NCBI GenBank assembly: GCA_018818265.1
Contig: JAHISN010000023.1
Span: forward strand, 1 to 34,494
DNA from: Patescibacteria group bacterium
Lineage (GTDB): Bacteria > Patescibacteriota > 4484-211
Length of the DNA: 34,494 nucleotides
Direction of reading: 5' to 3'
Made by a program: the position numbers and the translations under genes. The notes under the pieces are model-generated. The model saw only the letters and a list, made by a program, of their open reading frames with translations. It had not been told where the DNA came from and made no database searches. This document shows, piece after piece, positions 9,673 to 18,749 of this stretch. How positions within the stretch are numbered: position 1 is the first letter of the stretch; each line of letters opens with the position of its first letter.

Positions 9673-9856
9673 TCTTTTGTCTAAATGTGTACTGCGACGT
9701 TGATTTTTAGAAAGATATCTTTCTTTAGGTAAGAACATGAGCGTTGCAATATGCACTGACGAAAGGTAAATCTTCTCACAGTTATCATGCCGAAGCTGTC
9801 GCGTTGAATGGGATTTGCCTCGGACTGACAGTTACTACTGGTTGAGAAGGTAAGTT

Positions 9857-9879
9857 TAACCCGCCTTTATGGCGGGTTA
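9857..9879. terminator. convergent hairpin terminator candidate between HU and the RodA-like gene
   Basis: TAACCCGCC-TTTAT-GGCGGGTTA; 9-bp stem; weak U tracts on both sides. Confidence 0.55.
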
Positions 9880-11040
9880 GCTTTGGTGGCTAACGACGCT
9901 TTCTACTAGTCCAACCAAAGCCAAGGCAGTTACTAAAGAACTGCCTCCATAACTAATAAATGGTAGAGGTATGCCGGTAATAGGTAGAAGTCCGATATTC
10001 ATACCGATATTAACTGTAAATTGTACTAAAAACATTGCCAATATCCCGCCAATTATAGTTTTTCCAGTATGGTTCTTAGTCTGATTCAAATTTATTAATA
10101 ATCGCCAGAAAAAAAGTACATAAGCAAAAAGCAATATCAAACAGCCAGCAAATCCTTGTTCTTCAGCAAACGTGGCAAAAATAAAGTCGGTGTGCTGATC
10201 AGGCAAAAATCTTAGATGTGATTGTGTTCCTTGTCCCCACTGTCTTCCCCAAACTCCGCCCGCGCCGATAGCAATGGTTGCTTGAATAGCATTGTAGCCG
10301 GAACCCAGTGGGTCTTGTTGCGGATTTGCGAAACTAGTCAGCCTTACTTTTTGGTAATCACTCAGCCGCATATATGCCAACGGAGCAAGGAGTAGGGCAA
10401 TCAATATCAATGCGATCAGGGGTTTTGGGTCTTGCAGACCAAACCAGAGAATAAATAGCCATACGGCCCCAAATAGAAGGACTGATCCTAAATCTGGTTC
10501 CATTAAAATCAGTCCCAGTATAGGTATTAGCAGGAGTAAGGCCAAAATAGTTAGTTTTAAGTCACTTAAACGTTTTTGTCCCCATTGCAAGAAAAAAGCA
10601 AAGAATAAGATTAAGAGAGGCTTAGCAATTTCTGAAGGCTGGATTTGATAACCGCCAATTTCGAACCAACGTACCGAGCCGCGTACTGAGTCGCCCAAAA
10701 TCAAAACTGCCCCCAAAAGACCCAATATAGTCGGGAAAAAAAGAGGAGCAACAAATCCCAATAGACGATAATCAGTCGAAGTGAGGGTGACCATGAGGGC
10801 AAAACCAATAATTAGCGCCAGAATTTGTCGATTGACGATATCGCCAACAATGCCTTGTCCGGCTATTTGCACACTATGCTGAGTGAACAAGCCTATGGCA
10901 ATTAATACACCCGCCAGAGCCACTAGCCAAAAATCAAAGCGGGAGAGTTTGGTCTGCAAGTCGGAGAAAAGATTATTCATTTCTGTTCTAATGTTACCAC
11001 TAGAATTACGGAGAAAACTACCGATACTCCTTGAGAACAC
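9877..11040 (-). CDS. RodA/FtsW family SEDS protein (RodA-like)
   Basis: Multi-TM; VRGSVRWFEIGGYQIQPSEIAKPLLILFFAFFL, HTDFIFATFAEEQGFAG, GIPLPFISYGGSSL. Confidence 0.93.
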   Translation of the reverse strand: MFSRSIGSFLRNSSGNIRTEMNNLFSDLQTKLSRFDFWLVALAGVLIAIGLFTQHSVQIAGQGIVGDIVNRQILALIIGFALMVTLTSTDYRLLGFVAPLFFPTILGLLGAVLILGDSVRGSVRWFEIGGYQIQPSEIAKPLLILFFAFFLQWGQKRLSDLKLTILALLLLIPILGLILMEPDLGSVLLFGAVWLFILWFGLQDPKPLIALILIALLLAPLAYMRLSDYQKVRLTSFANPQQDPLGSGYNAIQATIAIGAGGVWGRQWGQGTQSHLRFLPDQHTDFIFATFAEEQGFAGCLILLFAYVLFFWRLLINLNQTKNHTGKTIIGGILAMFLVQFTVNIGMNIGLLPITGIPLPFISYGGSSLVTALALVGLVESVVSHQS

Positions 11041-11881
11041 CTTCCAGGTCTATCCCCCCTAGTGGGCGAGAGACGAGAGGTCCTTCGGTAAGAGTCAGAA
11101 GCGCGTTTTCGTAGGTTTGTTTTTCTTTCCTGTAAAATACCCCGATGGGGATCTTGTCGCCCCATTCTAAAGCCCTTTCGTAAGCCTCAAGGCGATTATC
11201 CGCTTGATAATTACTTATTTCCTCCAGTTTATAAAGTCTTTTCCTGAAATACTCGACTGTGTTCAGCTTATTAAAGCTGATACAGGGCTGAAGAATATCG
11301 ACAATTGCTAATCCTTCGTGTTGGTGGGCTTTAATAATAATGTCGGTTAGATGTAGTATATCGCCGGAGAAACTGCGAGCGGCAAATGTCCCTCCATTTG
11401 CAATAGCCAAAGCTACGGGATTAAGTGGTTCTTCAATAAGGCCTTGCGGTGAAGTTTTAGTTTTATCGCCTTTCTCGGTAGTAGGTGAGGCCTGCCCGGT
11501 GGTCAAGCTATAGCGCTGGTTATTAAAAAGTAAACAAGTCAAATTAATATTGCGTCTGAGAGCATGTAGGAAGTGATTGCCGCCCTCGCCTAAAAAGTCG
11601 CCATCACCGGATATGACAAAAACGTTTAAGTCGTGATTAGCTAGTTTAGCCCCTTGGGCTACAGCTAAGGGACGCCCGTGCAGGCCCTCGAAGTGATTGG
11701 TTTCAATGAAGTTGACCATGTGGCCATGACAACCAATGCCTTCAACCAAAAGAATTTTATGAGACGGCAGGCTCAGCTTTTCAAAAGCCTTTTTAAGAGC
11801 CGACAAAATACCGAAGTTGCCGCACCCGGGACACCAATTTGGTTTGTGGAGTATGTTGTGGTTGGAGAGATTGTCGGTCAT
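11018..11881 (-). CDS. 2-oxoacid:ferredoxin oxidoreductase beta subunit
   Basis: WCPGCGNFGI, ISGDGDFLGEGGNHFLHALRRNINLTCLLFNNQRYSLTTGQASPT TPP-binding signature. Confidence 0.92.
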   Translation of the reverse strand: MTDNLSNHNILHKPNWCPGCGNFGILSALKKAFEKLSLPSHKILLVEGIGCHGHMVNFIETNHFEGLHGRPLAVAQGAKLANHDLNVFVISGDGDFLGEGGNHFLHALRRNINLTCLLFNNQRYSLTTGQASPTTEKGDKTKTSPQGLIEEPLNPVALAIANGGTFAARSFSGDILHLTDIIIKAHQHEGLAIVDILQPCISFNKLNTVEYFRKRLYKLEEISNYQADNRLEAYERALEWGDKIPIGVFYRKEKQTYENALLTLTEGPLVSRPLGGIDLEGVLKEYR

Positions 11882-11892
11882 CTGACTTTTGA

Positions 11893-13677
11893 CTAAACTA
11901 ACGACTTCACCCTATTCACTATCTCACTAGGATAAAATGGCCTTCCATCATACTTTAACAACTTCTCTTTTATCTCAATTCCCGTTTTTTCGCGAATTAA
12001 GCCAGCCAAAGCGGCATCAAAATTCCCCTCTACATCCAATATTTTTTTCGATTGATTCAAAACTTTCGTTACCGTCTCTAAGGGGAAGGGAGTTAAATAA
12101 ACAAAGTGCAGGAAATTGGTAGGAATACCGGCGGCGGTAAGCATTTTCTGGGCCTCCAGAATCGGCCCTTTAGTTGTACCCCAGCCAACAACTGTTAGGG
12201 GGGCTTGGGGGGGGCCATAGAGCCGAGGCTGGGGCAGTTCTTTATCTAGATGCTTAAGCTTCATTTGTCGCTTGTTCATCATCGCAATTCTGATTTTGGA
12301 ATCTTCTGTAGAAAAACCAAATTCGTCATGTTCGTCACTGTTAGCGCGGACAGTTATATTAGCCGTCCCCGGAAATGCTCGCGGACTGATGCCATCTTTC
12401 GTAAATGCATATCGTCCGTACTTGGAGCTGTCGGATTGACTTTCTTTGTGGATTTTACCCCGCTCAATTTTTACTCCCTGATAATCAAACACTTCCGTAG
12501 ATTCGTGTGATTCGGAAAGTAATTTATCAGTAAGAATGATTACTGGTAACTGATACTTTTCGGCGAGGTTAAGCGCATTAATAGTAACCTCAAATGCCTC
12601 AGCCACATCGCCCGGCGCTGCTATTACGCGCGGGAAGGTTCCCTGATGGGCGTGAAGGGTAAAACGCAGATCTCCCTGTTCTGTCCAGGTCGGCACACCC
12701 GTAGCCGGGCCGGGGCGCTGAGCATTCACGATTACCAATGGTGTTTCTGTCATACCGGCTAAGCCTAGGCCTTCCGTCATTAAACAAAAACCGCCGCCGG
12801 AAGTTGCCGTCACTGTCCGGACACCGCTATAAGCTCCGCCAATGGCCATATTTACGGCAGAGATCTCATCTTCTGTTTGCACGACTACTAATCCTAGTTC
12901 CTGTGCCCATTCAGCTAGACTGTGCAAAATAGAACTGGCCGGGGTCATTGGATAAGCGGGAAAGAATTTGACTCCGCCGGATACGGCGCCGAGCGCGATG
13001 GCCTCGTTGCCGGTGAGCAGTAAGCGGCTGTCTTGGTGCGGGTGGGGTAGGGGAGGTAGGGGAGTTAGGGAAAGCAGTTTGACGCTCGGATAATTTTTCT
13101 TAAAATGATCATAGCCGGCGCGGGCAACCTTTATATTCTGTTTGATAATTTCCTCGCCTTTATTGGCGAACTGATCAGAAATTATCCCAGCTAAAATGTC
13201 AAAGTCGTAGTCAACTAGCGCAATGGTTGCTCCTAGCGCAACATTATTCATCATGATTTCCATGGCCTCATGTTTCTTTATTATTTCGCGCAAAGGAATA
13301 TTGATAAGACGCAATTTCTTATCTGTAGGGTCAACCAAATTAAAATGCCTGCCGTCGTAAATAACAGCCGCGTGGGGTTTAAGCTCACTAATGTGCAAAT
13401 CAAAGGTTTCCTTATTGAGGGCTACCAGGATATCTACGTCAAGTACTTGAGAACGTACTTTTTCGGAGCTGATGCGCGCCTGATAACAGTTGTGACCGCC
13501 GCGGACTAGTGAGGGATATTCGTCATAACTAAAAACGTGGTACCCGCCGCGCACGAAGGCTTTTGATAAATTTAGTCCGGCGCTTTTAATACCCCACCCG
13601 GCTTCACCGCCGATTTTCCAGGTAAAGTCAACGGAACTGCTCTTAGAGGGTTCAACTTTAAAAAATTGGGCAGACAT
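11893..13677 (-). CDS. 2-oxoacid:acceptor oxidoreductase alpha subunit with fused N-terminal gamma domain
   Basis: N-term GGEAGWGIKSAGLNLSKAFVRGGYHVFSYDEYPSLVRGGHN (gamma); FFPAYPMTPASSILHSL, QTEDEISAVNMAIGGAYSGVRTVTATSGGGFCLM (alpha). Confidence 0.92.
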   Translation of the reverse strand: MSAQFFKVEPSKSSSVDFTWKIGGEAGWGIKSAGLNLSKAFVRGGYHVFSYDEYPSLVRGGHNCYQARISSEKVRSQVLDVDILVALNKETFDLHISELKPHAAVIYDGRHFNLVDPTDKKLRLINIPLREIIKKHEAMEIMMNNVALGATIALVDYDFDILAGIISDQFANKGEEIIKQNIKVARAGYDHFKKNYPSVKLLSLTPLPPLPHPHQDSRLLLTGNEAIALGAVSGGVKFFPAYPMTPASSILHSLAEWAQELGLVVVQTEDEISAVNMAIGGAYSGVRTVTATSGGGFCLMTEGLGLAGMTETPLVIVNAQRPGPATGVPTWTEQGDLRFTLHAHQGTFPRVIAAPGDVAEAFEVTINALNLAEKYQLPVIILTDKLLSESHESTEVFDYQGVKIERGKIHKESQSDSSKYGRYAFTKDGISPRAFPGTANITVRANSDEHDEFGFSTEDSKIRIAMMNKRQMKLKHLDKELPQPRLYGPPQAPLTVVGWGTTKGPILEAQKMLTAAGIPTNFLHFVYLTPFPLETVTKVLNQSKKILDVEGNFDAALAGLIREKTGIEIKEKLLKYDGRPFYPSEIVNRVKSLV

Positions 13678-13785
13678 AAATTATGTACTAGTTATCACAG
13701 ACTAACATAGATTTGAGGATTGAAACAAGAGTTAAATTTATTGCAGGTAGACGTGAAATCCTGCAAATTATTCTTTAGCCCAACT

Positions 13786-14358
13786 TCATACGCGGTCTGC
13801 CTGAGGAAAAACAAAAGGATTTTCTTCAAGCCTTCTTTTAAATTCCGCAAGTAAGCCTGGCTCGAGCCGGTATGTTATGCCTTTCCCTTTCTTCTCTTGG
13901 TATTCATGCCAGTGATTATTGAACCATTCAAAAATTTGCTGGCGATGTGCCCTGGCAAAGTCCGGGTCAATGTGAGCGCGTCTATCTACTGCAATCATTT
14001 GCCCCCAACCATCATCTTCGTAAGTGGTAAATGTTTTTTCGGGAACATCAATGCCGAGATCGGACAAATAGGTCCTTATTTTACGACCATTCCCATTTTT
14101 CAGGGGGTGACAAATTAGGAACCACGAGGCGATAGTCCACGGATCTGCTTCAGGGATATGCTTTAGCAGATCCCTCGCGCATACTGTGCTGTATATGTGA
14201 GAACCATTCTCGGCGCAGTAGAAGCCAAGGCAGCGATTTTCGAAAGGAGGAGCCTGAGCCAAAATCTCCCGCATTTTGCCTACAGGCTCACTTTCCTTGT
14301 TCTCGATTTTATCCGGTGGGTTAGTTTCCGCTCGTCTTAAAACGGGTAATTTCAACAT
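13786..14358 (-). CDS. divergent Fic-like protein
   Basis: WTIASWFLICHPLKNGNGRKIRTYLSDLGI resembles HPFx(D/E)GNGRxxR with N at the acidic position; codons checked on the reverse complement. Confidence 0.5.
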   Translation of the reverse strand: MLKLPVLRRAETNPPDKIENKESEPVGKMREILAQAPPFENRCLGFYCAENGSHIYSTVCARDLLKHIPEADPWTIASWFLICHPLKNGNGRKIRTYLSDLGIDVPEKTFTTYEDDGWGQMIAVDRRAHIDPDFARAHRQQIFEWFNNHWHEYQEKKGKGITYRLEPGLLAEFKRRLEENPFVFPQADRV

Positions 14359-14912
14359 AGATATTCAAATTCTGAAACTTCCTCAAGAGTTTCCACTTGA
14401 ACCTTACCGTCAGCATGGGTAACTTTAACTTTTTTAGCCGAGAGGATTTTGTCTGATTCAATTTTGGGAATAATCCAGTTATATGCTGGCCTCTGCGGAT
14501 CATAATGCCCGGTATCCTCATCATCCGGGTGGAGGCTTTGTGCTTCAACTCGCGCGCGATAGACGACAAAAGTTGCATGTTTCGGTAATGTTGCCCTCCT
14601 TCCCGGGGAAATCTCTTCTCCCGGATGTGCCTGTAGTCCTGGCGGCAGATGTACTGAGAAGGCTTCTGCAACTGCTACGAATTCATTTGTGGAAACGTAG
14701 ACATGTGGGGCAAGCCCTGGATATATTTCCCTTCTCTGCACCTCATCGGTTGAATCAATCAAAGTTTCATGAAATATGTCAATTCCTTTGGGAAATTTTT
14801 CAGCATCCTCTCGTGACTGTAAGAGTTCACCTTGTTCTGGAGAATAACTTGCTGTTTGTGTTTCCGTAGTCTTGGGAGCTAATTTCTCATGCATTAGTGA
14901 AATTATAAACAA
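14352..14912 (-). CDS. hypothetical protein overlapping the start of the Fic-like gene
   Basis: 186-aa ORF, 7-bp overlap with the downstream ORF implying co-translation; no recognised domain. Confidence 0.65.
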   Translation of the reverse strand: MFIISLMHEKLAPKTTETQTASYSPEQGELLQSREDAEKFPKGIDIFHETLIDSTDEVQRREIYPGLAPHVYVSTNEFVAVAEAFSVHLPPGLQAHPGEEISPGRRATLPKHATFVVYRARVEAQSLHPDDEDTGHYDPQRPAYNWIIPKIESDKILSAKKVKVTHADGKVQVETLEEVSEFEYLC

Positions 14913-14992
14913 TCTTTAGTAGAGGGTCAAATTATAGCGTAAGCCAAAAATCACCTTGTGCAGAATAGTCGTTTCGGGTTAAAATGGTTGTA

Positions 14993-16408
14993 ATGTCTGG
15001 TGAAAAGACAACTACGCCAAACACATCAATTGAAGCTTCTGTTTCTCGAGAAGTTGTACTTCGCCGCGATGTGGAACGGATGCTTGAAGCTAGGGGCAAC
15101 AACGACCATATTTCTTATCTTGCCCGTTATGTACTTTCGCAAAGCGGCGAAACGGAGCCGTCTGGCTTTGAGGGGGCGGATATCTTAATAGACAGAGATT
15201 TATCTCATTCCAGCCTTTTCAAATTCGCTTTGAGTGAATTTAGCGCTCTATCCCCAGTCTATGAATGGGAAATAGTGGGTTACGACATGGATGAGGCAGT
15301 GTACGATAAAAGATTTTGTAGTCCTATGTTCGATGTGCAAGCTCGAGAGTTTATTATTAAATATGCGGATAAGCTCAGAGAACAATATCCAGAAGTGGTT
15401 GGTTTTATAGAAAGGATTGAAAGTCCTCAAACAAAACGGAAGCTTTTGTTAATTCGCGGGGACAGCAGGCCGCCATTTCTTAGGGCCTATGACTTAGATA
15501 CTGCTGAAAGTGTTTCGGAAGAAGCAATCACAGAACATCGGGACGACATTTTAGAGTTATTAGAAGCTACTGAAGGGAGGGCGCTTATCTGTGCTTCCAG
15601 ACTTTTAGGCAAAGAAGTTTCCCCGACGGATTTAGATGTCTTTTGGCCGCCTGAGCTTTCTCAGCTTGCTGTGGAAAATCTTTCGCTAATAAACAGAGTG
15701 GAGGTTTTAAGCTTTATTGGGAGAATGGGGCCTAACCTTATCCCTGAGGTACAAGAAGACAAACTTTATATTGGTGATGGCATTGTGTCAGAAGATAGCA
15801 TTGTTGGAGAAATAAGCGATTTCGTTCTCGGTCATGCAGAAGCGTTTACTCCCGATGTTCTGGCATTAATTTTAAAGGTCCCCAAAGAACAAATTACAGC
15901 CGGTGTAACTGATGCTATTTTAGCATCTTTAGTTGTTCATGAGGACAGGGATGTATTTCTTAGTCAACGAGGGCATGATAAAGCAGTAACGGTCTTAGGA
16001 AGTTTTCGCGGTTATGAATCTTGCCAGAAGACAGAACATAGGCTTTTAGACGAAATGCGTGACGAGAAAGCTGTGGTCCTAAAACTAAAGTATCCGGACG
16101 GTAAAAGTGTTATTTTGGGAGTGAAGTTTACAGAGATGATTTTAGCCGTTTGTTTAGAATCCAGCGTGAGCGATTTTCCTACTCAAACATCGTACCTGCC
16201 GATAGCGCAAACTCTTAGATGGCTTAGGGAGCTGAGAGAGAGCGGGCAGGTTTATCATGAAGTGGATGTGAGCGACACCAAATTATCTCGTCAAGTCTGG
16301 GCGGTTAACCGAAGAGCGGTTTATGGCGAAGAGGAGTGGGCTGAATTGCTGGAAATAGCTGAAAAGGCTGAGCAAGAGGCAAGGGCATCGGTATCGGGGA
16401 AGAATTAG
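14993..16408 (+). CDS. hypothetical protein, divergent from the Fic-like pair
   Basis: Long ORF (track start 14984; second ATG 14993 preferred because the -10-like TTAAAAT overlaps the first ATG); no recognised domain. Confidence 0.75.
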   Translation: MSGEKTTTPNTSIEASVSREVVLRRDVERMLEARGNNDHISYLARYVLSQSGETEPSGFEGADILIDRDLSHSSLFKFALSEFSALSPVYEWEIVGYDMDEAVYDKRFCSPMFDVQAREFIIKYADKLREQYPEVVGFIERIESPQTKRKLLLIRGDSRPPFLRAYDLDTAESVSEEAITEHRDDILELLEATEGRALICASRLLGKEVSPTDLDVFWPPELSQLAVENLSLINRVEVLSFIGRMGPNLIPEVQEDKLYIGDGIVSEDSIVGEISDFVLGHAEAFTPDVLALILKVPKEQITAGVTDAILASLVVHEDRDVFLSQRGHDKAVTVLGSFRGYESCQKTEHRLLDEMRDEKAVVLKLKYPDGKSVILGVKFTEMILAVCLESSVSDFPTQTSYLPIAQTLRWLRELRESGQVYHEVDVSDTKLSRQVWAVNRRAVYGEEEWAELLEIAEKAEQEARASVSGKN

Positions 16409-16494
16409 GGCCATACTGGGGGCGGACAATTCAGAGGTTAAATAACAACATTGTCGCAGTTGACTTGGAGTTTCTTTATGATAAAATAGGTTTC

Positions 16495-17481
16495 ATGGTA
16501 AATAAGACAGAAAAATTCTTTGGCGTTACAATTATAATCTTGGCTGGTTTGCTCGCGGGGTCAATTTATACCAAAGGATTTGGTTCAGTGGGAGATAAAT
16601 TATTTAATAGAAATATTTCCTACGATGAAGCCAAGGAAAAAGTTATCGCCTATGCGGTGGCAAATTTTAATATTCCCCAAGATGATATTTCGGTTTCAGA
16701 AGTTAAAGAGGAAAATGGCCTTTATAAACTTAGTCTCAAGGTCCAAGGGCAAGATGCAGAAAGCTACTTAACTGCAGACGGAAAGCTTTTCTTCCCCTAT
16801 GCTTACGATATCCAAGAATCGCAAGTTGCCGGTACGGAGACAGAAGCTTCATCTTCGACCCCGCAGGATATTCCCAAGAGCGCTAACCCTGAAGTAATGC
16901 TTTTTACTATGTCGTTTTGCCCTTACGGTAATGTCGCCGAAGATGCGATTAAGCCCGTAGCTGAAGCCCTTGGCAATGTCGTAGAAATTGAACCGCATTA
17001 TGTAATTTACAGTGATTATGCAACTGGCTATCCGGACTATTGTTTGGATGAAGCTAATCAACTTTGTTCTATGCACGGTATTAACGAACTTAACCAAAAC
17101 ATCCGTGAATCTTGTGTTTATGAACTTAGCAAAGCTAAATTTTGGGATTTTCTTTTCCAGATTAACCAACAATGTAGTGTTAATAACGTAGAGACCTGCT
17201 GGGAAGGTGTGGCTAAAAGTCAAGGGCTTGATACTACAGCAATTTCCAGTTGTGCTCAAAATAAGGGTGAGCAATTTTCTCAAGCTGACAAATCCCTTAA
17301 CGAGGAATATGCAATCAGCGGTTCGCCAGTCTTACTTATAAACGGGGTTATTTATGAAGGCGCTCGTACGCCAGAAGATTATAAAAATGCGATTTGCTCG
17401 GCTTTTATCACTCGCCCGCAGGAATGCGAAGCCCAATTGGAGAATAATGCGCAAGCCGCTCCTGCAGGAAGTTGTGAGTAG
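16495..17481 (+). CDS. membrane-anchored DsbA-like / thioredoxin-fold protein
   Basis: N-terminal TM then VMLFTMSFCPYGNVAEDAIKPV and cis-Pro ISGSPVLLINGVIYEGART; ATG at 16495 preferred over 16465. Confidence 0.8.
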   Translation: MVNKTEKFFGVTIIILAGLLAGSIYTKGFGSVGDKLFNRNISYDEAKEKVIAYAVANFNIPQDDISVSEVKEENGLYKLSLKVQGQDAESYLTADGKLFFPYAYDIQESQVAGTETEASSSTPQDIPKSANPEVMLFTMSFCPYGNVAEDAIKPVAEALGNVVEIEPHYVIYSDYATGYPDYCLDEANQLCSMHGINELNQNIRESCVYELSKAKFWDFLFQINQQCSVNNVETCWEGVAKSQGLDTTAISSCAQNKGEQFSQADKSLNEEYAISGSPVLLINGVIYEGARTPEDYKNAICSAFITRPQECEAQLENNAQAAPAGSCE

Positions 17482-17513
17482 GGAAGTTTAAAGTTTAAAA
17501 TTCAAAGTTCACT

Positions 17514-17942
17514 ATGCCACCAAATACTCCCAGTAAGAGAACCATTCTTCTCATTGAAGACGATGTTTTTGTTAAAGATCTTTATGAGCGCACACTCAAG
17601 CGCCGTGGTTATCGGGTTATAGTGGCAGAAGATGGAGAAATGGGTCTGGAAGCGGCTCATGCTCGTGCTGACGAAATAGAACTGGTATTGCTTGATATTA
17701 TGCTGCCTAAAGTAAATGGGATTGAGGTTCTAAAGAAACTAGTCGAAGACGGTTTAACAAAGAAATTTACCGTGGTTTTGATTACAAATTTAGGGCAGGA
17801 ATCAATTATTAAAGAAGCGTTTGATATTGGCGCCCGGGGCTATATGCTTAAAGCCCGTTTGTTGCCACGCGAGATTGTCGATAAGGTCGACGAGTTTTTC
17901 CAAACCGGTGTTTTTCCTGTGAGTGAGGCGAATGGGCTATAA
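17514..17942 (+). CDS. CheY-like response regulator receiver protein
   Basis: TILLIEDDVFVKDLYERTL, VLLDIMLPKVNGIEVLKKL, GYMLKA receiver motifs; no output domain. Confidence 0.93.
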   Translation: MPPNTPSKRTILLIEDDVFVKDLYERTLKRRGYRVIVAEDGEMGLEAAHARADEIELVLLDIMLPKVNGIEVLKKLVEDGLTKKFTVVLITNLGQESIIKEAFDIGARGYMLKARLLPREIVDKVDEFFQTGVFPVSEANGL

Positions 17943-18512
17943 TCACTTCCGGCCAATGGGGTCAACTTCGGAGAGCAAAACACCTTCGGTAATGAGTCCT
18001 TTGGGTCTAAAGATTGTTTCTAATTCTGTTTCTATTTCCTTTTCGATTGCTTTACGGTGGTTAGTAGTTACCTCACTAAAAGTGTGATTGGCAATAACGG
18101 AACGAGTACGTGAGCGCGATACTGGCCGCACGATCTTAGAAACAAATCGTTCCCCCACGTTTTCCCACAAAACAGGAAGCATATTTTTGTTGATTTTAAA
18201 AAGGATTGTTCCTTCAACTGTAATAAGTTTATTGTCCCTTGTAACAGCATTAATTGCCTCGTCCCCAAACATTTCGGCGTGTGATAAATCTATTTCCTTG
18301 GAGATGTTATATTCCAAAGTTTGGGCGTTAAACAATTTGGCAACTTGCCAAAAAGGAATCTTGAGGTGTAATCCGGGACCCCAGACCTTTGGTAATACTC
18401 CCCGACCACGATCATAAACACAAGCCACATGCCCGGGAGGTACGGAAATAAAAAATCCGCCTACAACCTCGTCAACTAAAATGGAAACTACCAGTTTATC
18501 AAACATAAGCAA
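17943..18512 (-). CDS. SPFH/prohibitin (band 7) family protein
   Basis: VPPGHVACVYDRGRGVLPKVWGPGLHLKIPFWQ, VTRDNKLITVEGTILFKI, EIETELETIFRPKGLITEGVLLSEV. Confidence 0.88.
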   Translation of the reverse strand: MLMFDKLVVSILVDEVVGGFFISVPPGHVACVYDRGRGVLPKVWGPGLHLKIPFWQVAKLFNAQTLEYNISKEIDLSHAEMFGDEAINAVTRDNKLITVEGTILFKINKNMLPVLWENVGERFVSKIVRPVSRSRTRSVIANHTFSEVTTNHRKAIEKEIETELETIFRPKGLITEGVLLSEVDPIGRK

Positions 18513-18686
18513 TCGGCCTATAGCTGTTAGTTTCTAGTCCCGAGCCAGCTAATAAGCTAATGAAGCTAGAAAGCTAACGAAGCTTGTTAGCTATATTCTT
18601 AATCCCTTACATTCTACTCTGTACAACCCAATTTGTAAAGCCAACACAATTCTATGATAAAATTAGTTACAGACTAGCTGTCGACT

Positions 18687-18744
18687 GGCTCCGCCAAAGG
18701 CGGACAGGTGTGCGGCTCCGCCAGGGGCGGACAGGTGTGTGGCT
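18687..18744. repeat. 27-bp tandem repeat, 2 copies plus GGCT, each with a TCCGCC-nnn-GGCGGA hairpin
   Basis: GGCTCCGCCAAAGGCGGACAGGTGTGC / GGCTCCGCCAGGGGCGGACAGGTGTGT. Confidence 0.85.
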
Positions 18745-18749
18745 ACTCT

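Noticed and set aside
8354-13722. GGATTGAAAC strings near 8354 and 13712 that resemble the 3' end of some CRISPR repeats
   Set aside because: Only two isolated 10-mers 5 kb apart, no repeat-spacer periodicity and no cas genes
13738-13775. TTGCAGG...CCTGCAA hairpin after the Fic-like gene as a terminator
   Set aside because: 12-nt loop and weak U tract on the relevant strand; too uncertain to annotate
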